Below are positions 8,806-18,173 of a stretch of 64,000 nt of DNA, one piece after another; positions within the stretch are counted from its first letter, which is position 1; each line of letters starts with the position of its first letter. The notes under the pieces were generated by a model. The model made no database searches, was not told the origin of the DNA, and saw only the letters and a list, made by a program, of their open reading frames with translations. The stretch comes from Psychromonas sp. B3M02 (lineage in GTDB: Bacteria > Pseudomonadota > Gammaproteobacteria > Enterobacterales > Psychromonadaceae). Both the position numbers and the translations under genes were made by a program. The DNA lies in NCBI RefSeq assembly GCF_003318165.1, contig NZ_QOCB01000040.1, positions 1-64,000 of the forward strand. Reading direction: 5' to 3'.

Positions 8806-10794
8806 TTAACCATTCATACTTGCACGGTAGGGAATCGACATCACAAAGTGTGCTCCTTGCTCTTCTGCTACATGTTCTATTGTTCCCTTAAATAATTGAC
8901 TCACAATATTATAGACAATATGTGTCCCCAAACCGCTACCACCTGAGCCTTTTTTCGACGTAACAAAAGGGTCAAAAATACGGTCTGCTATATCCTCGGC
9001 AATACCTCTACCAGTATCTCGGTAGTCAATGACTAACATGCTCTCTTGTAGTTGAATATTAATGAAAATATGACGTTCACCGGACCAATCATTAAAGCCG
9101 TGAATCATCGAATTGATAATCAGGTTTGAGTAAATCTGTACGAAACTACCAGGGAAGCTATACATAGATAGAGTCTCCGGGCAATCAATATGCACCTGGG
9201 TTCGGCTCTGTTTTATTTTATGTTTTAATGAAATTGCTACTTGTTCAACGTTTTCTTTTAGATTAAATGAATAACAAGACTCTGAAGACTGATCTACAGC
9301 CACTTGTTTAAAGCTACTGATCAGCTCTGCAGCACGTTTTAAGTTGCTATGTAATTGCTTGCTGGCGTCTTGTGACTGTTCAACAAAACGATTTAAGTAG
9401 GGGCGTGATAATTCTGTTTCCTGTAGGTGGTTATTTAGCGCTGCAATCTCTTCCTGTAGCGAAGAAGCTGTGGCGACACTCATGCCAATAGGGGTATTAA
9501 TTTCATGTGCCACGCCTGCCACTAAACTCCCTAGTGAAGCCATTTTTTTCGATTCAACTAAGTTTTGTTGAGTACGTTTTAGTTGTTCAACGGTTTGTAC
9601 CATTTGCGCATTACTAGCGGTTAATGCCGCAGTACGCTTACTTACTTTTTCTTCTAGTTGATCGTTTAGTTGTAGTATTTCCTGCTCAACCTGTTTTTGT
9701 TGGGTGATATCGTGACCAAAACCGATTAAGTACTTGATATCCATACCTTCGTAAAAGGCAGAGAAGGTCCAAAGTAGGGTATTTACTTCGCCCATTTGGT
9801 CATGCATCTCTATTTCAATTCCATCTAAAGGCTCATTTTCAGAGAGCTTTTCTTGTAACTCAGGTTGGCGCTCTGATAACACAAAAATATCTAACCAATT
9901 CTTTTGGTTTAACTCTTCTTGAGAGTAACCTGTTAATATTACCGCTGCTGGGTTAATGGTGGCTATTTTGAAATCGGCATCTAAACAACAGATAATGGTG
10001 CTAGAGGAGTTAATAATGGTGGCTGAAAAGTCACGCTCTTGCTGTAACTCATTAATGGCTATCTCTTTATCCGTTAATTCAGCGACAATCCGTCTTTGCA
10101 TCTTATTCAGTAGATAAACTAATTCATCCAACTCATCATTAGAGGCGGATAAATTGGCTTTTCGTCCATCTAACACTAAATTTTTATTGTTCGAGGAGAG
10201 TTTAATATTACGGGTATATAGCGCGATCTTATTAATATGGCGGATCACTGTGTAATAAATAATAAGCAGGATACTGATAGCCACTGCCATTATTTTAATA
10301 ATTTGGTTAATAAAGATAGAAAAAGCATCATTAAGCAACTGTTGGTAGACCTGATCTAATGAAGCCGCAACAAATAACGCGCCAACTACTTGTTTTTGAT
10401 GTACTAAATCAAACTTTGCACTAATGTCATACTTTGCTTGGAATATACCCTGATGAGTCATAGCCACTTCTGTGTTGCCGACCACTTCATAGACTTTGAC
10501 ATACTGCATATAGGGCAAGTTCATTATACGTTGGCTCTGAACTTCGATTTGCTCTTTATCAAAATTCCACAGGCTTTGGGCTAAGGGCTCAACAAAGGTT
10601 GTTTCAACTTGTTCAATACCGTTATGAATTTTTGTTAAATTGCTTTGATAGGTGATTAGTAGTTGAATTAAGGTAATAAGAATTGCAAGCGCAAAGCTAC
10701 ACACTAGAACATAAGAAAGCAGACGAATCGATAAACTATTTCGCATTCTAAAAGATTGTAAATTAATTAATGATTTGATTTTATTTCTTAACAT
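8806..10794 (-). CDS. PAS-domain sensor histidine kinase
   Basis: This 662-residue inner-membrane sensor kinase has transmembrane helices at about residues 27-50 and 160-185 flanking a periplasmic domain of about 110 residues. A HAMP-like linker (DELDELVYLLNKMQRR), a PAS domain (about 255-370, SSSTIICCLDADFKIATINPAA), a coiled coil and a kinase core follow. The H-box is GVAHEINTPIG with H430. The ATPase domain shows the N-box NLIINSMIHG, DTGRGI and GSGGSGLGTHIV. There is no receiver domain and no response regulator gene beside it, so it is an orphan. The HEINTPIG type resembles kinases acting with separate GGDEF or HD-GYP regulators. The signal is unknown. Confidence 0.92.
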   Translation of the reverse strand: MLRNKIKSLINLQSFRMRNSLSIRLLSYVLVCSFALAILITLIQLLITYQSNLTKIHNGIEQVETTFVEPLAQSLWNFDKEQIEVQSQRIMNLPYMQYVKVYEVVGNTEVAMTHQGIFQAKYDISAKFDLVHQKQVVGALFVAASLDQVYQQLLNDAFSIFINQIIKIMAVAISILLIIYYTVIRHINKIALYTRNIKLSSNNKNLVLDGRKANLSASNDELDELVYLLNKMQRRIVAELTDKEIAINELQQERDFSATIINSSSTIICCLDADFKIATINPAAVILTGYSQEELNQKNWLDIFVLSERQPELQEKLSENEPLDGIEIEMHDQMGEVNTLLWTFSAFYEGMDIKYLIGFGHDITQQKQVEQEILQLNDQLEEKVSKRTAALTASNAQMVQTVEQLKRTQQNLVESKKMASLGSLVAGVAHEINTPIGMSVATASSLQEEIAALNNHLQETELSRPYLNRFVEQSQDASKQLHSNLKRAAELISSFKQVAVDQSSESCYSFNLKENVEQVAISLKHKIKQSRTQVHIDCPETLSMYSFPGSFVQIYSNLIINSMIHGFNDWSGERHIFINIQLQESMLVIDYRDTGRGIAEDIADRIFDPFVTSKKGSGGSGLGTHIVYNIVSQLFKGTIEHVAEEQGAHFVMSIPYRASMNG

Positions 10795-10989
10795 TTATGT
10801 GAATCCACTACCCAGATTGTTATAGATGAGGTTACCATTTAGCCCTGATATTTAACACATTTACAAGCGGTTAAGTGTTTATATTAGATAAGTTTTAGAT
10901 ATTTACCTTAAATATATGCAAGCTAGCTTAGCCTACACCTTGAATTTTGAGGTTACTGACCGCATATTATTAGTTCCTTCTCAGATAAG

Positions 10990-13050
10990 ATGAATGCTAT
11001 GACTACAATAAAAGATTCAAGTTTATTAAAAACAGATGGCCTTCCTTTGTTTAGCCAACTACAAATCGCTGAAATTGAGCCGATTGTTAAACAAACTATT
11101 GCCGATAATAAAGCCTTAATTGAACAGAAATTAGCTGAGTTAGATACCTACACTTGGGATAATTTTGTTGCCGTATTAGATGAAGCTGATGATCATTTAG
11201 GCAAGCTTTGGTCCCCAATCTCACATATGAATTCAGTAGTGAGTAATGATGAATTACGCGCTGCACACGACGCTTGTCTTGGTCTATTTTCAGAATACGG
11301 CACTTTTGTAGGCCAACATCAAGGTTTATATGAAGCTTACCTAAGCATTGCTAATAGTGATGCATTTACAGAGTTAACTGGCGAACAGCAAAAAGTCATT
11401 GAAAATGAATTACGCGATTTTAAATTAGCGGGTATTGCTCTAAGCGAAGAAAAACAAAAACGCTACGGCGAGATTAAACAGCAACTTTCACAGCTACAAT
11501 CAACCTTCAGCAATAATGTTATGGACGCAACACTCGCGTGGAGTAAATTAGTGACAGATCTGGATCTGTTAGCGGGTTTACCAAAAACAGCTATTGCAGC
11601 AGCTCAACAAGCAGCACAAGAGAAAGAGCAAGAAGGTTACCTATTTACGTTAGATTTCCCAAGTTACTTAGCGGTCATGTCCTATGCTGAAAATCGTGAG
11701 CTGCGTGAAGAGATGTACACTGCGTTTGCAACACGTGCTTCTGACCAAGGTCCGAATGCCAATGAGTTTGATAACAGTGAGATCATTGAACAAATCCTGG
11801 CATTACGCCATGAACTCGCGCAGTTACTAGATTTTAATGATTACGGTGAATATAGCTTAGCCACTAAAATGGCTGATGAGCCGGATCAAGTCATTGACTT
11901 CTTAACCCAGCTTGCTGAAAAATCAACTAAACAAGCTGAAAATGAAAGAGATGAAGTACTTGCTTTTGCACGTCAAAAAGATGGGTTAGAGACGCTAGAG
12001 TCATGGGACTTAAGCTATTATGCTGAACTGTTAAAACAGCAACGTTACCAAATTTCCGATGAGCAATTACGCCCTTACTTCCCGGAAAACCGTGTTGTTA
12101 CTGGGTTATTTGATGTAGTACATCGTTTGTTTGATTTAACCATTAAAGAATCAAAAGACGTTGATGTATGGCATCAAGATGTACGTTTCTTTGAAATCTA
12201 TAACCGCCAAAAAGAGCTAGTGGGTAGTTTCTACCTTGACTTATATGCACGAGCACACAAGCGCGGTGGTGCTTGGATGAATACTTGTCGTGGTCGTCGT
12301 CGTAAAGTAGATGGTAGCTTACAGTTACCTGTTGCTTACCTAACTTGTAACTTCAACAAACCAGTGGGTGGACAAGAAGCGTTATTTACTCATGACGAAG
12401 TAGTGACATTGTTCCATGAGTTTGGTCATGGTATTCACCATATGCTGACTAAAGTTGAGGCATCGGGTGTTGCTGGTATTAATGGCGTAGCATGGGATGC
12501 TGTTGAACTACCAAGTCAGTTCTTAGAAAACTGGTGTTGGGAGCCTGAAGCATTAGCCTTAATTTCTGGACATGTTGATACGGGTGATACTTTACCATCT
12601 GATTTATTGAAGAAAATGCTTCAAGCTAAAAACTACAATAGTGCTTTACAAATGGTCCGTCAGCTTGAGTTTTCACTGTTTGATTTCCTATTACATCACC
12701 AATATAAAGCCGGTGAAAAAGGTCAGGCTCAAAAAGTGTTAAGTGAAGTGAGAGCTAAAGTGGCAGTGATTAATGCACCTGCATTTAACCGCTTCCAGCA
12801 TAGCTTTAGCCATATCTTTGCAGGTGGTTATGCGGCTGGTTACTACAGCTACAAGTGGGCTGAAGTATTGTCTGCTGATGCCTTCTCACGTTTTGAAGAG
12901 AATGGTATCTTTGATGCGGAAACAGGGCGTTCTTTCTTGAATAATATTCTTGAGAAGGGGGGCAGTGAAGCGCCAATGACCCTGTTTAAAAACTTTATGG
13001 GACGTGAACCATCGATTGATGCGCTATTACGTCACTCAGGCATTCAATAA
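10990..13050 (+). CDS. prlC: Oligopeptidase A (M3 metallopeptidase)
   Basis: PrlC is a cytoplasmic zinc oligopeptidase that degrades signal peptides and other short peptides. The 686-residue length matches the family. The zinc motif LFHEFGHGIHHM lies near residue 480, followed by the downstream Glu in the segment VAWDAVELPSQFLENWCWE and by the C-terminal signature FAGGYAAGYYSYKWAEVLSAD. The start is ATG at 10990 with a second possible ATG at 10999. A strong bidirectional terminator follows. Confidence 0.96.
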   Translation: MNAMTTIKDSSLLKTDGLPLFSQLQIAEIEPIVKQTIADNKALIEQKLAELDTYTWDNFVAVLDEADDHLGKLWSPISHMNSVVSNDELRAAHDACLGLFSEYGTFVGQHQGLYEAYLSIANSDAFTELTGEQQKVIENELRDFKLAGIALSEEKQKRYGEIKQQLSQLQSTFSNNVMDATLAWSKLVTDLDLLAGLPKTAIAAAQQAAQEKEQEGYLFTLDFPSYLAVMSYAENRELREEMYTAFATRASDQGPNANEFDNSEIIEQILALRHELAQLLDFNDYGEYSLATKMADEPDQVIDFLTQLAEKSTKQAENERDEVLAFARQKDGLETLESWDLSYYAELLKQQRYQISDEQLRPYFPENRVVTGLFDVVHRLFDLTIKESKDVDVWHQDVRFFEIYNRQKELVGSFYLDLYARAHKRGGAWMNTCRGRRRKVDGSLQLPVAYLTCNFNKPVGGQEALFTHDEVVTLFHEFGHGIHHMLTKVEASGVAGINGVAWDAVELPSQFLENWCWEPEALALISGHVDTGDTLPSDLLKKMLQAKNYNSALQMVRQLEFSLFDFLLHHQYKAGEKGQAQKVLSEVRAKVAVINAPAFNRFQHSFSHIFAGGYAAGYYSYKWAEVLSADAFSRFEENGIFDAETGRSFLNNILEKGGSEAPMTLFKNFMGREPSIDALLRHSGIQ

Positions 13051-13075
13051 GCTTAGTTAGTTTCTAGTAGTCATT

Positions 13076-13113
13076 AAAAAGGGCTTGTCGTTTACAACGA
13101 CAAGCCCTTTTTG
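13076..13113. terminator. Bidirectional intrinsic terminator
   Basis: AAAAAGGGCTTGTCGT pairs perfectly with ACGACAAGCCCTTTTT around a short loop. An A run on the left and a T run on the right let it work for both prlC (plus) and the convergent adenosyltransferase gene (minus). Confidence 0.9.
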
Positions 13114-13139
13114 TTTGAATCAGTTGATTGGTGTGGTTA

Positions 13140-13748
13140 TTACCACTCAATGCCCGCTTGCGCTTTTACGCCATCTTTAAAAGCATGTTTTTCAGCTAGG
13201 ATCATGCTGTAAGTATCAACGGCATCGATTAACTCTTGTTTTGGACCACGACCAGTTAATACTACATTCATATCACGAGGGCGGTTTTTAAGTGCGTCTA
13301 GCGTTGGTTGTAGTTCAAGGTATTGGTATTTAAACATATAAGTGATCTCATCTAGGATCACTAACTGGTAAGAGTCATCAGCAAGCAATTCTTCCGCTTT
13401 TTTCCAAGCTTTCTCGGCACTATCAATATCATTCTGGCGGTTTTGAGTTTCCCATGTAAAGCCATCACCCATGGTGAACCAATGAACATTTTCGTGGCTG
13501 TTGAAAAATTTCTCTTCACCCGTCGACATTGCACCTTTTAGGAACTGTACAACAGCGACTTTATGACCATGACCTAAAGATCGCGCTAACATACCAAAAG
13601 CTGAGCTACTTTTACCTTTACCTGGCCCGGCTAATAAAATGCTCACACCACGCTCTTCTTTAGCAGCGGCGATCTTTTGGTCTTGTTTCTCTTTTACTGC
13701 TTTCATTTTCTTTAAATGTTTTTCTTCTGAAATTTGGTCAGTAGCCAT
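13140..13748 (-). CDS. cobO: Cob(I)alamin adenosyltransferase (CobO/BtuR type)
   Basis: This enzyme transfers the adenosyl group of ATP to cob(I)alamin or corrinoids to make adenosylcobalamin. It is a P-loop protein with GPGKGKSSSAFGM near the N-terminus, VVQFLKG, the Walker-B-like LVILDEITYMFKY and the late GRGPKQELIDAVD. A longer in-frame reading to 13835 exists, but the ATG at 13748 has a strong AAGGAACA ribosome-binding site and gives the usual length of 202 residues. No other cobalamin synthesis gene and no cobalamin riboswitch is visible nearby, so it probably serves salvage. Confidence 0.95.
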   Translation of the reverse strand: MATDQISEEKHLKKMKAVKEKQDQKIAAAKEERGVSILLAGPGKGKSSSAFGMLARSLGHGHKVAVVQFLKGAMSTGEEKFFNSHENVHWFTMGDGFTWETQNRQNDIDSAEKAWKKAEELLADDSYQLVILDEITYMFKYQYLELQPTLDALKNRPRDMNVVLTGRGPKQELIDAVDTYSMILAEKHAFKDGVKAQAGIEW

Positions 13749-14061
13749 GTTGTGTTCCTTATCAATAATATAAAGCCGCTTAAGCAGGCTTTTCAGAGTG
13801 GAGTTGCATGATGCACTCCACTTTGGCGATTTCATTCATATACTGTAACTAATCATACCTGAAATATTCAAGGCAAGCAGTACGGTCAGGCTATTGAGAT
13901 GAACGTATTAAAAGTTTTATTTAACATATTTTAGTCAAATCGCCCGTTAAATCAGGTCTGGCTATTGTAATCCATAATGATTTACATAAATAATGTTACC
14001 TCCACTCTCGTTTATATCGATTTAGGCGTGTCTTATTTATCTGTTTCTTTATGAGGTTATA

Positions 14062-15273
14062 ATGAAAAAATGGTTCATTATAAGTATCTTAACCTTAGTG
14101 ATCCTGCTGTTAGGGAGTACTTACTTTGTTGGTGTTCAAGTAGAAAAAACCTTACATGAACAAGTCGCGCAACTGGATAGCCCTGATGTGGATGTGCAGT
14201 TATTAAACTATCAAAAATCATTTTTCCACACTAAGGCAGACTTCAAAGTATCAATTTCGATGCCAGAACGTCCACCCTTAGAGCTCAATATGACCTCTGA
14301 TATTACCCATTATCCCTACAAAGCCAGTTCTGTGAATCAAATGCAGTTAGTAGATAAGCAGTTACAGGAAACATTGAATAGTTTTTTCCAAACAGAACAT
14401 TGGTTTAACTCAAAAGAAGAGATCAACTTGCTAGGTAAGGTGCAAGGTAGCTTATCTTTGCCTAAAGGTGTTTATCAAGCAGCACAAGAGTCATTAGAAA
14501 CAGGGGCGTTAACATTAAATTATGATTATGACCTGAATAACCATCACAGTGACTTGAATTTACAGTGGGGTGGTTTTCATGGTGTTGTTGATAATGAACA
14601 TTTTGCCGCTGATGATATCGCTATTTTTGCTTCTTTTGTCACCTTAGAAGCAGCGCACTTAGTAGACTATCAATATCAGGCTAGTATCGATCAGTTTCAA
14701 TTTGAAGCAGCAGGTAAAAAACTAGCATTACAACAAGTTAATTTAACGGGATCTAGTACCACTACAGACGACAGATTAAGTTTAGACAGCCAGAATGATT
14801 GGCAGATAAAAACCATACATAATGGACCGCAGGTATTTACTGATAGTGAGTTTTCACTCGCCTTAGATAAACTAAACCTTGCTGCATTAAGTCATTTAAA
14901 AAGAAACCTTGATGATCCTGGGTTAATGCATCAAGCATTTGCAGATTTAGTTAGCCTTGGAGTGGATGTTGATATTAAGAAACTAACTTCTAAAACCCCG
15001 TGGGGAGAAGTGAATGCTAACTTATCAATGGATATCCAGCCTAACGTAGGATTAAAAAACGTAATGAATAACCCTTTGATGTTAATTGATTACAGCAATG
15101 GTTCTTTGGATATGAGTTTACCTCAGGCACTACTTGGTCAATCAGACTTTACTGGCCTGTTACAAGTGGCATTAAGCAATGGTATTTTAGCCCAACAGCA
15201 AGGTAAGTTAAGATTACAGGCAACCCTGGATAGAGGTGAATTAACGATTAACGACAGAGTGATACCGATGTAA
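14062..15273 (+). CDS. YdgA-type DUF945 protein
   Basis: This 403-residue protein has one N-terminal membrane helix (about residues 4-25, IISILTLVILLLGSTYFVG) and a large periplasmic portion made of beta-strand-rich repeats. The helix and the phrase VQVEKTLHEQ are typical of YdgA/DUF945 proteins of enteric and marine gammaproteobacteria, whose role at the envelope is not established. E. coli YdgA is longer (about 500 residues), so this is a compact version. It is monocistronic, with a stem-loop directly after the stop. Confidence 0.82.
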   Translation: MKKWFIISILTLVILLLGSTYFVGVQVEKTLHEQVAQLDSPDVDVQLLNYQKSFFHTKADFKVSISMPERPPLELNMTSDITHYPYKASSVNQMQLVDKQLQETLNSFFQTEHWFNSKEEINLLGKVQGSLSLPKGVYQAAQESLETGALTLNYDYDLNNHHSDLNLQWGGFHGVVDNEHFAADDIAIFASFVTLEAAHLVDYQYQASIDQFQFEAAGKKLALQQVNLTGSSTTTDDRLSLDSQNDWQIKTIHNGPQVFTDSEFSLALDKLNLAALSHLKRNLDDPGLMHQAFADLVSLGVDVDIKKLTSKTPWGEVNANLSMDIQPNVGLKNVMNNPLMLIDYSNGSLDMSLPQALLGQSDFTGLLQVALSNGILAQQQGKLRLQATLDRGELTINDRVIPM

Positions 15274-15281
15274 AATGAATA

Positions 15282-15314
15282 GGCGAATAAGCTCTGTTTA
15301 ACTGGTTATTCGCC
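15282..15314. terminator. Stem-loop between convergent genes
   Basis: GGCGAATAA pairs with TTATTCGCC around a 15-base loop, followed by GTCTATTTTA. It lies between the stops of the DUF945 gene and the convergent metallo-hydrolase gene and may end transcription from the left. Confidence 0.6.
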
Positions 15315-15321
15315 GTCTATT

Positions 15322-15951
15322 TTATCGTAAGTAAGGATTACTTTTTTGTTCTTGACCAATCGTTGTGGTTGGACCGTGACCAGGGTAAATTAAGGTATCC
15401 TGTGGCAATGTTAGCAACTTTTGTTTAATACCTGAGATCAATTGTTGGTGATTACCGCGCGGAAAGTCTGAACGTCCTACCGCACCATTAAACAAAATAT
15501 CGCCGACAATCGCCTGTTTACTTTTAGCATCAAATAATGCGATATGGCCCGGTGTGTGTCCTGGAATGTGTAAAATATCTAATTTAATATTCCCAACTTT
15601 TAGTTCTTCACCTTCTTCAAGCCACTTAGTTGGTTCAAAGCTAGTGGTGTGCGGGAAACCAAACATAGTGCTTTGTGTTTCGAGTTGCTGTAACCAAAAC
15701 GCATCTTCTTTCTCTGGCCCAAGTACTGGAATATCTAACTTGGCGAGCAGTGCTTCTGTGCCACCCACATGATCTAAATGTCCGTGCGTTAAAATAATTT
15801 TATCTACGGTGACATTGTGATTTTTAATCGCACTTAAAATACGTTCGCTCTCTCCGCCGGGGTCAACAATCGCTGCTTTTTTAGTTTCTTCACAAATCAG
15901 TAAACTGCAGTTTTGTTGGTAGGGGGTAACGGGAATAACCACGACTTTCAT
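15322..15951 (-). CDS. MBL-fold metallo-hydrolase (YcbL-like, glyoxalase II family)
   Basis: This 209-residue protein is a metallo-beta-lactamase-fold hydrolase with the metal motif LTHGHLDHVGG, the downstream ligands in HIPGHTPGHIAL and GDILFNGAVGRSDFP, and the final YPGHGPTTTIG. Size and motifs match E. coli YcbL, a small glyoxalase-II-like thioesterase. It lacks the long C-terminal substrate domain of GloB, so hydrolysis of a thioester such as lactoylglutathione is inferred. It is monocistronic. Confidence 0.9.
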   Translation of the reverse strand: MKVVVIPVTPYQQNCSLLICEETKKAAIVDPGGESERILSAIKNHNVTVDKIILTHGHLDHVGGTEALLAKLDIPVLGPEKEDAFWLQQLETQSTMFGFPHTTSFEPTKWLEEGEELKVGNIKLDILHIPGHTPGHIALFDAKSKQAIVGDILFNGAVGRSDFPRGNHQQLISGIKQKLLTLPQDTLIYPGHGPTTTIGQEQKSNPYLR

Positions 15952-16152
15952 TGCAAATCCTTATACTTAACTCTATCGAATATGCACATTATTTTACCTG
16001 CTTGAAATAAAGAACACACAATTAAATTGTTGGTAAAAGTGTGATAAATCATCTTAGGTGGTCTTTTTCAGCACAATGACCGTAATCTTTGTGTGTTTTC
16101 CTTTTACTGAAAACATCGTACTATCGACTACCTATAAGAGAGAGGAAATAGC

Positions 16153-16596
16153 ATGAGCAAATTTGAAAAGCCATCACAGGATGCATTAAAAGCGCAATTA
16201 GACGAAATGCAATACCAAGTGACTCAATTGGAAGGGACTGAACCACCTTTTAATAATATTTACTGGGATCACCGTGAAGAGGGCATCTACGTGGATATCG
16301 TCTCTGGCGAACCTTTGTTTAGCTCTCTAGATAAGTTTGATGCACATTGTGGTTGGCCAAGCTTTACGCAGCCGATTGAAGATATCGTATTAACTGAAAA
16401 AGTGGATACTAAACTATTTTCACAACGTACAGAGGTGAGAAGTGCGCAGGCAGACTCACATTTAGGGCATGTTTTCGACGACGGTCCAGCACCAACTGGG
16501 TTACGTTATTGTATTAACTCTGCCTCATTACGTTTTGTAAAAAAAGAACAGATGGCAGAGCAAGGTTATGAGCACTTATTAAGTTTGTTTGCTTAA
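16153..16596 (+). CDS. msrB: Peptide-methionine (R)-S-oxide reductase MsrB
   Basis: MsrB reduces methionine-R-sulfoxide in oxidised proteins. The catalytic Cys is C120 in [10 protein letters not shown], and the conserved CGWPSF and [11 protein letters not shown] segments are intact. A further Cys, C66 in AHCGWPSF, is a candidate resolving cysteine. The two CxxC pairs that bind structural zinc in E. coli MsrB are absent ([10 protein letters not shown] stands where one is expected), so this is a zinc-less form. The start ATG has an AGAGAGGAAA ribosome-binding site. It is convergent with a GNAT gene, with one base between the stops. Confidence 0.94.
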   Translation: MSKFEKPSQDALKAQLDEMQYQVTQLEGTEPPFNNIYWDHREEGIYVDIVSGEPLFSSLDKFDAHCGWPSFTQPIEDIVLTEKVDTKLFSQRTEVRSAQADSHLGHVFDDGPAPTGLRYCINSASLRFVKKEQMAEQGYEHLLSLFA

Positions 16597-16597
16597 G

Positions 16598-17023
16598 CTA
16601 AGAGCTGCTTACGCTCATTGATAGTAAGGGGTGACGATTATTGTAACGAGCGTATTGCTCAGCAAGTGTGATAGGTAACTGCTCAGCGGGCAATAATTGA
16701 AACCCTAACTGCTGATAAAACCCTTGTAGGTGTGGATAAGGGAAACAATAAACGGTTTCCGTCTGCAAGCTTAAAACATATCGGATTAGTTGGCTGGCTA
16801 ATCCTTGTTGACGATAAGTAGGATCGCAGGCCACACCCGTTAATAACAGGTTATCATCAACTGCTTTTAATCTCGCGGCACAGACTATCTGCTTTGCCTT
16901 TACTACAAACACCTGCTCGCTTTTATTGGCTACTCCTTTTTTATAAACCTGCTTATAAAATTGATTCACTAAAGGGATTTGTAGTTTGTCTAATTGGCTG
17001 CATTGAAATGCCTTCACATCCAT
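16598..17023 (-). CDS. GNAT-family N-acetyltransferase
   Basis: This 141-residue single-domain acetyltransferase has the acetyl-CoA binding motif A as VACDPTYRQQGLASQLIRYVL and the family C-terminal FYQQLGFQLLPAEQLP. The substrate is not predictable. The cluster offers no hint: msrB is convergent, and murB is transcribed divergently about 90 bases away. Confidence 0.85.
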   Translation of the reverse strand: MDVKAFQCSQLDKLQIPLVNQFYKQVYKKGVANKSEQVFVVKAKQIVCAARLKAVDDNLLLTGVACDPTYRQQGLASQLIRYVLSLQTETVYCFPYPHLQGFYQQLGFQLLPAEQLPITLAEQYARYNNRHPLLSMSVSSS

Positions 17024-17111
17024 CGAAAATCCTGTTTATTTGTTTCAAGTGCTTGATAAGGTATTATGAATATCAGAACGCTTAGTTAAATTAATACCAT
17101 AAAGGATTATC

Positions 17112-18173
17112 ATGATTGAAAAAAACAGCTCACTCAAGGCCTTTAATAGCTTTTCAATTGATGCTGAGGCGCATCTACTCTTTCACTTTACTAACTTATC
17201 TCAGCTTTCTGAGTTATTAGCGTTAATTAAACAAACAAGAGAAGAGAGTCGACCTATATTGGTATTAGGTGGTGGTAGTAACACGCTATTTTGTGAAGAC
17301 TTTGATGGCTTAGTGATTAAAGTTGAGCTAATGGGCATTCAGCAAACAGAAACATCAACGCATTATTTATTAGAAGTTGCTGCAGGTGAAGACTGGCATC
17401 AGCTCGTTGAACAAACAGTAGAGCAAGGAATCAACGGGTTAGAAAATTTAGCGCTGATCCCCGGTGTGGTAGGTGCTGCGCCTGTGCAGAATATCGGTGC
17501 TTATGGCGTTGAGCTTAAAGATTTCTGCGAACAAGTGGATTACATCGACTTAATGGACGGCACGCTGCACTCCTTAACTAACGAACAATGTAAATTTGCT
17601 TATCGAGACAGTATCTTCAAAGGTGAATTAAAAGATCGTGTATTAATTACCTCGGTTTCGCTGAAACTGCCTAAACAATGGCAAGCACATTGCCAATACG
17701 GCCTGCTACAGGGTTTAAACGAAACGGAAGAGTCAGTTAGCGCCTTGCAAATATTTGATAGTGTTTGTCGTATCCGCACAGAAAAACTGCCCGATCCGAA
17801 AGTGTTAGGCAATGCCGGTAGTTTCTTTAAAAACCCCATTGTCAGTGAATATTTAAGTGACCAGCTATTATCTCACCATTCCGATATGCCGCATTACCCA
17901 CAGCCAGACGGCAATGTGAAACTAGCGGCAGGTTGGTTAATTGACCAGTGTGGTTTAAAAGGCCATAAAGTGGGTGGTGCAGCGGTACATCTACAACAAG
18001 CATTAGTCCTGATTAATGAAGATGGCAGAGCCACGGCAGAGGATGTTATTGAGTTAGCCTGGTTTGTTAGAGAGCAAGTATTACAGAAGTTTGCAGTTTT
18101 ATTAGAGCATGAAGTGCGATTTATTGGCGCACAGGGTGAAACCAACTTATTACAGGTTACGGGCAATGTCTGA
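17112..18173 (+). CDS. murB: UDP-N-acetylenolpyruvoylglucosamine reductase MurB
   Basis: MurB reduces UDP-GlcNAc-enolpyruvate to UDP-MurNAc in peptidoglycan synthesis. The 353-residue type I enzyme shows the FAD-binding VLGGGSNTLF, the segment GLENLALIPGVVGAAPVQNIGAYG, the tyrosine-containing CKFAYRDSIFK and the catalytic serine in GNAGSFFKNP. The start is MIEKNSSLKAFNSF with AAGGAT upstream. Its last 8 bases overlap the start of birA, the usual murB-birA coupling in gammaproteobacteria. Confidence 0.96.
   Translation: MIEKNSSLKAFNSFSIDAEAHLLFHFTNLSQLSELLALIKQTREESRPILVLGGGSNTLFCEDFDGLVIKVELMGIQQTETSTHYLLEVAAGEDWHQLVEQTVEQGINGLENLALIPGVVGAAPVQNIGAYGVELKDFCEQVDYIDLMDGTLHSLTNEQCKFAYRDSIFKGELKDRVLITSVSLKLPKQWQAHCQYGLLQGLNETEESVSALQIFDSVCRIRTEKLPDPKVLGNAGSFFKNPIVSEYLSDQLLSHHSDMPHYPQPDGNVKLAAGWLIDQCGLKGHKVGGAAVHLQQALVLINEDGRATAEDVIELAWFVREQVLQKFAVLLEHEVRFIGAQGETNLLQVTGNV

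Noticed and set aside
13749..14061. Cobalamin riboswitch upstream of the adenosyltransferase gene
   Set aside because: No B12-box or recognisable riboswitch core precedes the start; the 313 bases upstream look like ordinary promoter DNA.
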